DNA of 64,000 bases from Nymphalis io (lineage: Eukaryota > Arthropoda > Insecta > Lepidoptera > Nymphalidae), in contig NC_065906.1 in the NCBI RefSeq assembly GCF_905147045.1, positions 8,432,001 through 8,496,000 of the forward strand, read 5' to 3'. The notes beneath the pieces were generated by a model. It saw only the letters and a list, made by a program, of their open reading frames with translations, did not search any database and had not been told where the DNA came from. Shown here in pieces: positions 54,212-64,000 of this stretch; the first letter of the stretch is position 1; each line of letters begins with the position of its first letter. The translations under genes and the position numbers were made by a program.

Positions 54212-56733
54212 TCAATCAAATCAACAGCCAATCGTTGTCCACTGCTGAACATAGGCCTCTCCCAAGGTGCGCCAAAGCTCCCTGTCCTCCGCCTTCCGCA
54301 TCCAGTTGGTGCCCGCCACCTTCTTAAGGTCGTCGGTCCACCTGGCTGGAGGGCGCCCTACGCTGCGCTTGCCGATTCGCGGTCTCCACTCTAGGACTCG
54401 TCTGCTCCAACGGCCATCGGTCCTACAACATACGTGACCAGCCCACTGCCACTTCAGCCTGCTAATTTTGCAAGCTATGTCGGTGACTCCGGTTCTTTTC
54501 CGGATAATCTCATTTCTGATCTTATCCTTCAAAGATACTCCGAGCATAGCTCGCTCCATAGCACGCTGAGCGACTTTGAATTTGTGGACTAGTCCCGCAG
54601 TTAGTGTCCACGTTTCGGCACCGTATGTCATGGCAGGTAAGACGCATTGGTTGAAGACTTTCGTCTTCAAACATTGCGGTATAGACGACTTGAGGACTTG
54701 ACGAAGGTTGCCAAATGCTGCCCATCCCAAGCGAATTCTTCGATCGGCTTCCTTCTCGAAGTTGTTCCTACCGACTTGTATTATCTGTGCTAGGTAGGTA
54801 TATTCACTAACAACTTCGAGAGGTTTCCCCTCGACGTATATCGGTCCCGGCACGACATGCCTATTGAACATGACCTTGGTCTTGTCCAAGTTCATACCGA
54901 GACCGACACACCGGGAAGACTCGCCTAGGCTACGCAGCATTTCGGTGAGTTGTTCCAGCGACTCTGCTATGATGACGATATCGTCGGCAAATCGAAGGTG
55001 TGAGATGTACTCGCCGTTTACATTGACTCCATACCTAGTCCAATCCAGCGTTTTGTAAACGTCTTCCAACGCGTTGGTGAACAGTTTCGGGGATATTACA
55101 TCCCCCTGTCTCACCCCTCTGCGCAGTTGGATCGCCTTCGTCTTACAGTCCTGGATGTGGACAGTCATTGTAGCGGCGTTGTACAGACATCTCAGTACCT
55201 CGATATATCTCCAATCGATATGACATCTCTGCAATGAGTCGAGCACTGCCCAGGTTTCGATGGAGTCGAAGGCTTTCTCGTAGTCCACAAATGCCATACA
55301 CAGCGGCTGATTGTACTCTTCGGTCTTCTGCACAATCTGCCGAACAGTATGGATGTGGTCCACGGTGCTGTAGCCTGATCGAAAGCCGGCTTGCTCTGGG
55401 GGCTGGAACTCGTCAAGTCGTCTGGCGAGACGGTTCGTGACGACTCTTGAGAACAGCTTATACACGTGACTCAGGAGGGAGATTGGTCTGTAGTTTTTCA
55501 AGAGGGTTTTATCACCTTTCTTGAAAAACAGTACCACCTCACTCCCGCTCCACGTTTCCGGGGTCTTGCCATGTTGGATGACGGAATTAAAGAGGCTTGC
55601 TAGCTCTTTCAGGACCGGAGTCCCGCCTGCCTTAAGCAACTCTGTTGTGATTCCGTCATCTCCCGGAGCTTTGTTGTTTTTAAGCTGTTCTAGAGCCGCC
55701 CTAATCTCTCCTTGGTCAACGACCGGGAGCTCCTCGGAGTAATGGCGCATAAGAGGGGCGCGCTGGTCATCAATACTGATTCCCACGGGTTTATCCGATC
55801 TTGAAGAGAACAACTGCCCATAAAACCTCTCTACTTCTCCGATAATCTCAGGCCTAGAGGTAACGACTCCACCATTTTCAGTTTTAGGTTTTGTCAGACG
55901 CGGCCTCCCAAACTTGCGAGCGAACACTTTCGATCCCCGATTTTGCTCAATCGCAGCCTTGATGGCACGGGTATTGGAGCGTCGGAGATCGCGTCGCGTC
56001 AGCGTTTTTATTGTTCGGTTTAAGGCCTTATCTGACAAAAACGATGGTAGTTCTCGTCGTTTTCTCATGAGCTCGAGTGTCTCAGCAGAGAGTTTTGGTG
56101 CGTTGTCTCTTCTCTGTGGCGGAAAACACTTGCGGGATGTGTTTTGCAGTATTTTGACCAGCGTGTCGGTTCTCTCATCAATGCTGCTTATGGTTTCCAA
56201 CGCGGTGAATTGATTTTGAAGTTCCATTTGGAACTTTTCGGAGCCTTGAGCAGCTTGGAGCATGATAGGTCGGAGAGTAGACCTCATCATTCTCGATCTT
56301 TCGGCTTTTAAGTTGATATTTAGAGTGCCTCGAACCAAGCGGTGATCACTTCCGGTATTAAACTTGTTGATCACTGAAACATCTCTAAATATGTGCCTTT
56401 TATTCGAAATGATAAAGTCTATCTCGTTCCTTGTCACGTTATCGGGGCTTCGCCAGGTCCACCTCCTCTGAGGCTTTTTTTGAAAGAAAGAATTCATCAA
56501 AAAAAGCCCTTGCGCTTCGAGAAAGTTTACCAGCATTTGCCCCCTGTGATTTCTGCAGCCCAAGCCGTAAGGTCCGACTTTCGATTCACCGCTATCTTGT
56601 ACTCCCACTTTAGCATTAAAGTTTCCCATAACAACATTGTAGTGGGCCTCGAGGTGTCGTTGAGGGCCTTTGCGATGTCCTCGTACATCGCTTCGACCAC
56701 ATCATCAGAGTATGTCGAAGTTGGCGCATTTTA
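54212..56733 (-). mobile_element. RTE-type LINE, 5'-truncated copy
   Basis: A 2.52-kb insertion is flanked by the 15-bp target duplication CTATAAATAGTAAAA at 54197-54211 and 56734-56748. Similarity to the full-length copy stops at about 56729 (GTTGGCGCAT), leaving a few untemplated bases. It is almost identical to the full-length copy and was inserted recently, with the 5' third of the endonuclease missing. Confidence 0.94.
54221..56629 (-). pseudogene. RTE ORF2 copy lacking its N-terminus (802 aa open)
   Basis: The open frame begins inside the endonuclease (GNFNAKVG, where the full copy has GDFNAKVG) and continues without a stop to the same TTIGC end. It keeps SDHRLV, NYRPISLL, the VDYEKAFDSI palm, FADD and the C-terminal GRPPARW block. 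Loss of the first ~185 residues removes the catalytic glutamate and most of the endonuclease, and D-to-N in GNFN hits a catalytic residue. The remaining RT could be made only from an outside promoter. Other differences from the full copy are few, for example HVCCR for HVCRR and YLAQ for YLGQ. Confidence 0.92.
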
Positions 56734-56749
56734 CTATAAATAGTAAAAA

Positions 56750-57715
56750 AGAATCATTAAATATTTTTCAAGTACTATGTCATATTTAAATATAAACGAT
56801 TTACTCATATGAGGTAATATTTATTTAACGATTAGGCTACACTCACACAGATTAAAGTTACAAGTTTTTATTTTCGGCGATGGTGTATTTATGTAATATG
56901 TAATTCTACGAACGAGTACACACACACAACAGTATTCTAGGTCCAGTAAAAACGCCGATCCGAAAAAATATACAGCGGTCCGTTTTACAGGTCCGTCAGA
57001 TAGGCTTAAAAATTGTCCTGTTTGATGTGAACATCTTCCAGTACCGACGGGTCCATTTAAAACCGATCCTGTAAATACGGACCGTATGTATGAACGTGCT
57101 TATATATAACAAGTAATCGATACCCGTTACTCAATCCACGTATTATTTGTCCTGTACTTTTTGCAATTTATCTTTTTTCATAAGTTCAGTTGTTTTGTGG
57201 CGATGAGGTAACTGACAGATTTACTTTCGCATTTAGTATCATATACATTAGTTTAGATGTTAACGTATATTTGTCTCTTTCAATTATAATAAAGAACACT
57301 ATGACACGCACAACACGTAAAAGTGTATCAAAACAAACATAATAGAAGTGTAAATAAAATATAATTAAATTATAAATTAATTGAAACATCTTAAATCATC
57401 AAACTTTTATACTAATTACGATTTCATCAACGTAAAGCCCATAATAATAATGCTGTCATATCTCCGTAGAAATATGATCATGATAAATTTTGTACAAAAT
57501 GTAACTTAAGTAATTTCAGAGATTTTGTAGCGAACGAAGATTCAAAATTGTGATATTTTCTTGCTAAAAGAATTTCCTGAGATATAAGGGTTGCGAACGT
57601 CTTAACAATGAGTTTTCTATCTAAGTATAGATAAAGGATGAAATTGATGGATTTCCTTTGTGTCTTTGATGATATCCCTATATCATATATAATGCAAGTG
57701 CATTATATTTCAATA
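56750..57715. other. Intergenic stretch with a possible MITE-like segment
   Basis: At 56.97-57.09 kb there are loosely inverted motifs, CGGTCCGTTTTACAGGTCCG and GATCCTGTAAATACGGACCG, but the element ends were not resolved. Otherwise AT-rich with no supported exon. Confidence 0.35.
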
Positions 57716-57717
57716 TA

Positions 57718-57885
57718 AAGCCGGGGTGATCTTGTGATTATATCAGGCAACCCGAGCATAATAATGGTTAGTTTTCATGCGTTTAATTTATGTATATAAT
57801 TCATTGTCGTTCGTCATCGCGAAGGGTCATGAGGAAACTTATATGTGTTGCGCAGACCGTCTTCTCAAACGAGAGCTTTATATTT
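57718..57885 (+). mobile_element. Degenerate SINE family A copy
   Basis: AGCCGGGGTGATCTTGTGAT head, TTTTCATGCGTTTAATTTAT, AATTCATTGTCGTTCGTC and GAAGGGTCATGAGGAAACTT follow the family order. The 3' half is lost. Confidence 0.65.
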
Positions 57886-58469
57886 TCATAGTATAAGTAT
57901 AAATTAAGGTGTAATTGTACTCAATTCACGTGAGCATTAGAAAAATCTAAGAACGGTCAAGATATAAACAGTTTTTTTAATTACTATTCAGGGCTTGGTA
58001 AGTCTTAAGAAAGATCCAGTCTGTATTTGAATAGATAACGTTTCGTCGAGACAACGTAATTCATTTCGCTTGCAGACTATTCAAACCTTAATATTATATA
58101 ATTTTATAAAAACTTTGAGAGTTCTTTACTGCTCATAATTAAAAAAAAAAAATTATGAAGTACACAAAGAATAAGTATTTTTTTTTAAATTAAATATTAT
58201 AGAAAATGATTTTGCATTTATTTTATATTTATTCTTTAAAAAAAATTGCATGATATAAATCATTAATTTAATTTAAATATAAAATGAATATAAAAATGTG
58301 AAGTAAGCTTTTCAAGTTAATTAAGTATATGGGTTATCATGAATCACTTAAATTATTCCATATTTATTCACGAATACATGGCAACGTGATTTAAACTTGC
58401 TATTATTTTTTCGAACATAACCTTTCAATTTCAATAACAGTTCACGAAAACCGGTCCGGTCACTTTCCA

Positions 58470-58815
58470 TGATAACCTCTAACGACAGATACAAAGAATC
58501 ATCTCTCGCGAATGACTCAGATAATTTTTTTTGGTGCTTTCTCCCACACCTGTCCGGACGATCACGGATACGAACACTTTCCAATGAGGGAAATGGGAGC
58601 AACGTTTTGCATGGCCTTGTTCCGAACCTAGCGCCGAACCGGACTCAGGCGTACTCCACCAGTCTCTGCCAGGCGTTTGTGAGAGGAGTGCGTGTCGGGC
58701 CAGAGTCGTATCGGCGCGAAAAGCAACGCGAGTGAAAAGTGCCGTGTGTTTGTGAACCTGTGTGTTGGAATACCTTTCAAATCTGGAGCCTTACGTTTTT
58801 TTACTGAGGTTCGTT
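58470..58815 (+). other. GC-richer patch, possible 5' non-coding exon
   Basis: This block stands out from AT-rich surroundings and matches no repeat seen elsewhere in the window. It includes GAAAAGCAACGCGAGTGAAA and GTGCCGTGTGTTTGTGAACC. It could end at a donor-like ACTGAG|GTTCGT near 58809. Such composition is common for first exons in Lepidoptera. The short ORFs in it show no known motif, so I do not call a protein. It could also be an unrecognised repeat. Confidence 0.3.
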
Positions 58816-58935
58816 TAATTTTTTGTATGTTTTTAAAAATCGAATACACGATTTTGTTCTTTTTTTTAAAGATTTCGCTGGTCATGTAAAAAAATGTGAA
58901 AGTCAAACGATACGTTACTCGTATCGCGATGGTCA

Positions 58936-59720
58936 CGCCAGTTAGCTCTGTAATGTATGGAATGATTTATTGTGTTTAAGTCATGTCCAGATATTAATTA
59001 GCTATTTTGATTGTTTTTAAGATGTTTCATTCTGATGAACAAACTTTCTCTAAGCGTATTAACTGACAGTCATTACAAATTAATTCTTCTATAAATAATA
59101 TAACAATGAATCTCTTAAGAAAATATATTATTGGTAGATATATAACTGAAGAGAGCATAAATTTTATTAATTCGTGAAGAAAACTCGGGTTAAAGTAAGG
59201 CATAAAGGCTAAAATACGATAATGATAAAATTCGTAAAAAAAATACGCTATATTTACTTAAACAAAAGTACAGTAATACAAAGTCCATTTCAATAGAATT
59301 GTACGTTTTTTAATTATCTTAAAACAAATATTAAATGAATGTAGCGTCTCTCTTTACACAGAACCTATTGAAATGAACTATAAAAACGAAGTTCGCTGTT
59401 ATTACTTTGATAATTAGTAATTAGCATGTAATTTACAAGGTCAAGGGTAAATAGTAGAATAACGTTTTTAAGACAATTTTATTAATCACAGTTTTGCATG
59501 TTAAAAACGTATAATTTGTTAATATATTAATGTAATTTTTAAAATAAAATTAGATTCTTATATTTTTTATGTTTTATTTTAATCAAAGTTATTTCGAGTG
59601 CGGTTTAATTAGAACTGCGTTCAGTTTTACGGTCCATTTTATCTTAAAATAAATTCAAGTACTTAAGAACTTCGTCGTAAATGGAAACATAAACATTTTA
59701 GTGTTGTTGTTTCTTTTTAT
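58936..59720. other. AT-rich stretch without recognised genes
   Basis: No supported feature was seen here. Confidence 0.45.
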
Positions 59721-59728
59721 AATCTATA

Positions 59729-59875
59729 CTAATATTATGAATGCGAAGATTCGTTTATTTGTTTTTTACGCTTTCTAGTCTTAATGACTCCACCGATTAA
59801 GATGAAATTTTGCATACACGTTGTCATTAGTACAGAAAAAGCTGCGGGGGAGACTACTCTTATATATGTATACCT
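59729..59875 (+). repeat. Helitron-like unit, 3'-truncated
   Basis: It starts ACTAATATTATGAATGCGAA and continues GACTCCACCGATTAAGATGA and TTTTGCATACACGTTGTC. The CTAG end is missing. Confidence 0.6.
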
Positions 59876-60451
59876 ACATGTATTATATAATATAAGATTA
59901 CGAATTACATTATCTTCCAACATTAAATATTTTTTTAATAAAAAACGAATTATATTCAATTTTTTTAATTAATGCATTTACCTCATCAACTTGTGTTTAT
60001 ATTTTAAACTTGGACTTAGTCGCGTACGAAGTGAAAAAAATGTAATTGAGGTAAAAAGGAACGTATTTATTAAATTGCCTCATTAAAATCTAGATTGGAT
60101 TCTTCATAGAAGATTTTCGCCAGAGTACGCAGAAGGACAAATTAAGTCACTTTTAAAAAGTGCAAAGGAAAATTACTATTCGTTTTTAAACGAGACATTG
60201 AAATTGAAATTAACATTTAAAATTTAATGCTTTTATATTTCATTACTATACAAAATTTTACTAAAATGTTCTTCTACAAGCTTCGTTAAAATTTTCAATG
60301 TACACCTACAATATATATATAACGCATGTATCCTTGAGAATTAAGGTTTTATACCAACATAAACATTTTATAGTTATATTTATTTGTTTTTCCGGGTTCT
60401 TGGTGTATTCTTGAATGTTGGAAAATTATGCAATTGTTACCAACATAATTT

Positions 60452-60640
60452 ACACTAATATTATAAATGCGAAAGTAACTCTGCCTGTCGGTTAAGCTTT
60501 TATGGCTAAACCACTGAAGTTGGTGAAATTTTATATGAAGCAAGCTTGAGCTCCAAGGATGGTTCCATATGCTTTTTTATACATAACATTTGCCCTACAC
60601 CTCCCTCCTAACACGCAGGCGAAACCGCGAACGAAAACTA
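60452..60640 (+). repeat. Helitron-like unit interrupted by Tc1 copy 2
   Basis: It starts CTAATATTATAAATGCGAAA and ends GCGAAACCGCGAACGAAAAC followed by TA. The remaining GTA of the CTAGTA end lies beyond the Tc1 element at 62263. The Tc1 therefore inserted at the TA inside the CTAG terminus. Confidence 0.75.
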
Positions 60641-62260
60641 CTGGCCGCCAAAAAAATCGACCCACCCCTATTTTTTTACTTACACAGTTGTTATCTTAAC
60701 TATGCGACGACCTAGGTGGATTGTTTTACTTATGGGACATACATTTAACATTTTATTACCCACTTGATATTGATTTGGAGGAGTTGTAAGTGTTATTGAG
60801 GATATTTGGAATATTTTTAAAGTATTGATAAGAAAACGTTACTTTGTGCACAAAGTGCATGGTTAGTTTATTTCCAGTTCTTAACGCGGAGTCATCTCGG
60901 TTCGATGTTTATTATTGATTAAGTGTATGAAACTTTGTTAAAACAATAATTTTAATAAGTTTAAACATAAAAAATGGATACTACTGAAGCAGAAGCTGCT
61001 CAAGTCGTAGCTCTTATTCATGAGGGGTTAAGTCAGCGAAATGTGGCTAGAACACAAAAATTAAGTCGTTCAGCGGTGCGAAGAGTGTACAAACGCTACT
61101 TGGAGACTGGGGAGTATCGCCGGAGACCAGGATCTGGCAGGGGGCGTGTCACGAACCCGACCGATGACCGTTTTATTGGTTTGACGTCTTTAAGAAACCG
61201 ACATCTTTCGGCTGTTGACGTTCAAGGTAGACTCCGAGAAAGTCGTGGAGTGTCTGTGAGTGAAAATACTGTAAGAAGAAGACTTCGAGAGCAAAACTTA
61301 ACCCCTCACAAGCCAGCAAAAGGACCAAAACTCACAGCATCCCATCGACAAGCAAGACTACAATTTGCTAGGCAGCACGTCGATTGGACACTGGACCAAT
61401 GGGAGACAGTATTGTTCAGTGATGAAAGCCGAATGTCTCTAGTAGGCTCTGATGGACGACGTAACGTCATGCAAAGGCCAGGAGAACGCTACTCTCAGTG
61501 TTGCATTCGAGAAACAGTCCGATTTGGTGGAGGCTCTACAATGTTTTGGGGAGGTATTTCTTTGACGGGACGCACAGAGCTGGTTTTTTTCCGTAATCGT
61601 GCTGTTAATGCTGAAACTTACATAACGGACATTCTGGAGCCTCATGTGATGCCTAACGCTGGATATATTGGGGATAATTTCCAACTTATGCACGACAACG
61701 CACGACCTCACGTCGCTAGAATTGTTAAAGACTATCTCAGGGAAGTCGAAATTCCAGTTATGCTGTGGCCAGCCAATAGTCCGGACTTAAACCGATAGAG
61801 CATCTCTGGGACCAGCTGAAACGTACGGTTCGAGCACGAAATCCAATTCCAGAAACCCTGAATCAACTGGAAGCTGCCCTAACTGAAGAATGGCAACGGA
61901 CCCCACAGGAAGACATTAAAAAGCTAATCAGGTCACTTAATAGGCGTATGCAGGCAGTGATTAGGTCAAGAGGAGGAAACACTCCCTATTAAAGTAAGAT
62001 TTAGGCACCCAAATTTAAAAACAAACGGCATAATCGTTTTGTACACAAAAAAATAAAATTGCGTAATTTTTTGTGTTTTTGTGTTTTGTCACATATTTAC
62101 CTAAAAACCTATTTTTTGCGCACTATTTCTGTTTTTGTACAATCCTACAATTGCATTTTTTCATTATCAATCTTAAAAATATAAATATGTGGTAGTTTAA
62201 AACCATACGATAGCTTTTTTACAAATAATGTAGGTGGGTCGATTTTTTTGGAGGCCAGTG
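60641..62260 (+). mobile_element. Tc1-like DNA transposon, copy 2
   Basis: The left end is CTGGCCGCCAAAAAAATCGA after TA at 60639-60640. The right end, GGAGGCCAGTG, is followed by TA at 62261-62262. The left terminus lacks the outer CA and has one mismatch to the right (GCC against TCC). It is 1620 bp and near-identical to copy 1 over the whole length, including UTRs. Confidence 0.93.
60974..61999 (+). pseudogene. Tc1-family transposase, one-base frameshift
   Basis: It is colinear with the intact 339-aa protein of copy 1. The first 274 codons are open, with the helix-turn-helix domains, LFSDES and MHDNARPH. A single C is missing from the CCC run at about 61790-61793, giving a TAG stop right after NSPDLNR. 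The catalytic glutamate of DD34E lies just downstream of the break, so the product would lack it. The remaining C-terminal codons continue in another frame to the TAA near 61992. It keeps LWPANSPD, closer to the family norm than copy 1. Confidence 0.94.
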
Positions 62261-62262
62261 TA

Positions 62263-63485
62263 GTAAAATATATTTTGTCATATAGTAGATCAGATTATAA
62301 ATTTGTTTAAAAAAAGTGCATAGGGTTGCCGTTGAAATCTAACTTGCTGGTCAAACGTAATTAAATTTCGTTGTCCTCCTTTGTGCTAGTCTACATCGTA
62401 ATATCTATATATATAGTTTTAATTAAACAAATGCTATACTAATGCTATACTGCCAGTAATAAGTAAATCTGTTTGTATTTATTGTAAAACCCTAATTGTT
62501 TAATAAGCTTCGTGGCGTAAACTTTCTATATATATAATATTTCGTTTAATTTTTTTTTTGCTTATTGCTCATTTATTATTTCAATAGACATCGAATATAA
62601 GTACTGCATGGTTAACTTAAAAATAAATAAATAAACAAAGTGTCGTGTTTGAACATAAGTTAATTCTAACTTAGCATACAATACATATTACTTATTTTCA
62701 TTACATTTAATTTACAAGTTTGTTAATTTTATTATGGATAAAATTAAATAATTTAATAAAAACAGTATCGCGTAAGTCGATCTCTCCGATCTAAACCGAC
62801 CATGCTAAACATTGCTTACTTCAATACATCTCACTGCAAGTCCTATGCCTTATGCTTTGTACGGTTTATACTAAGTAAACTAATACGTTGTACATTATTA
62901 ATATTAAAAGATGATTCAAAACTTTTTCAAGGTTAAAATGGATATTTATGTTTCACAACAAGAAATATTAAAAAAATATCTATTCATTTACGTTTATAAG
63001 GATGAACATTGAGTTATTATTACATTGAGGAATTATACAGTTTTTACTTCTCAATGTTTCGCTAAAAATGATTACTGGACTTGTTATTACGAGTAATCCT
63101 AATACTTTCAATTACCTAGCTATTCTTAAAATGTAACTAATCCGTAGCCTATATATGTACTTTTAGTATATACTTGTTTTATGTCTTTATGATTTTATCC
63201 TTAACATCATAAGTAGTACATATCTTCGAAAAAAAATTTATGAAATACCATAAACATATCATCCACGTTTATCTCGAAACTTGCAGCTATCATAATGTAA
63301 TAGCTCTATATCAAACGTTTCAGTACTTATTGCAAGATTTCAAAGAAAAAATTAGAAGCAATTTCTACCTTATTTAAAGTAAATAATATTAACTTTATCA
63401 ATGAAACGAAATAGAAAATTCGATATTTAGATTTGTAGAGTATTTGATATTTAGATTTGTAGAGTATTTTATGAGAGGAGGCAAT
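62263..63485. other. AT-rich stretch without recognised genes
   Basis: It contains a 19-bp tandem direct repeat near 63425-63470 (ATATTTAGATTTGTAGAGT occurring twice). No coding exon was supported. Confidence 0.5.
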
Positions 63486-63487
63486 TT

Positions 63488-63782
63488 TTTTTTTTTTATA
63501 GAATAGGAAGGTGGACGAGCATATGGGCCACCTGATGGTAAGTGGTCACCAAACGCCCTTAGACATTGGCATTTTAAGAAATGTCAACCATCGCTTATAG
63601 CCAATGCGCCACCAACCTTGGGAACTAAGATTTTATGTCCCTTGTGCCTGTAATTACACTGGCTCACTCACCCTTCAAACCGGAACACAACAATATCAAG
63701 TATTGCTGTTTTGCGGTAGAATATCTGATGAGTGGGTGGTACCTACCCAGACGAGCTTGCACAAAGCCCTACCACCAGTAAC
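63488..63782 (+). repeat. Interspersed repeat family D, copy 3
   Basis: It is nearly identical to the 35.53-35.83 kb copy from the T-run through ATAGAATAGGAAGGTGGACG to CCCTACCACCAGTAAC, which indicates recent spread of the family. The last 220 bp of the window hold nothing I can name. Confidence 0.82.
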
Positions 63783-64000
63783 TTATAAAAGATATAAGAT
63801 GTCCCCCAACACGCAGATTCGTATTCTGATATATTCTGATATCTTATTTGTATATTAATATGAAAATAAAACCATTAATATTTTCTTTCCGAATAAACAA
63901 TAATCTTAATAATGTTGACTTTAATGAGATCACATTCAAGGCGTATTTTCTCCTCCATCTTATTATGTCTTAAGAATTTTGATGTACGATATGTTTTATC

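Noticed and set aside
58469..58735. 88-codon plus-strand ORF in the GC-richer patch
   Set aside because: No recognisable domain. The patch is more plausibly non-coding first-exon or promoter sequence.

Overview
This is a 64 kb piece of an AT-rich, intron-bearing insect nuclear genome. It is almost certainly lepidopteran and probably from a nymphalid-type butterfly. The evidence is tRNA-derived SINEs resembling the nymphalid Metulj family, short Helitron-like units that open with CTAATATTATAAA and end in CTAG, RTE/CR1/R1-type LINEs, mariner and Tc1 elements, and small host exons with GT-AG introns. No bacterial operon, CRISPR array or free-standing tRNA/rRNA gene was seen.

Host genes lie in the first 23.4 kb. 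A probable XRCC4 homologue (end-joining DNA repair; minus strand, 82-669) is head-to-head with a four-exon RRP36 homologue (ribosome biogenesis; plus strand, 1202-5433). Next come two tandem minus-strand paralogues of a secreted, cysteine-containing protein family that I do not recognise. Gene A (5904-8518) has 7 exons and 291 aa. Gene B (9380-23410) has 8 exons and 321 aa. All splice phases agree between the two, and both joined reading frames close exactly. Gene B is stretched to 14 kb by transposons in its introns: an intact Tc1-like element, a CR1-group LINE and several SINEs.

From about 24 to 64 kb I found no convincing host coding gene. The main elements are a full-length RTE-type LINE with an intact 987-aa ORF and an 11-bp target duplication (25836-28990), a 5'-truncated sister copy with a 15-bp target duplication (54212-56733), an R1-clade LINE fragment with gag zinc knuckles (about 30.97-32.0 kb), a decayed CR1-like LINE with an esterase-like ORF1 (about 40.98-44.8 kb), and a second Tc1-like copy disabled by a one-base deletion (60641-62260). 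The rest is SINEs, Helitron-like fragments, unnamed interspersed repeats, microsatellites and AT-rich sequence. A GC-richer patch near 58.5-58.8 kb could be a 5' non-coding exon of a gene lying outside the window.

Nested insertions give a relative history: a SINE fragment inside the mariner inside RRP36 intron 3, and the second Tc1 copy inside the CTAG terminus of a Helitron-like unit. The two RTE copies and the two Tc1 copies are each near-identical, so those families were active recently. I did not find a clearly novel system. The best lead is the uncharacterised secreted paralogue pair.
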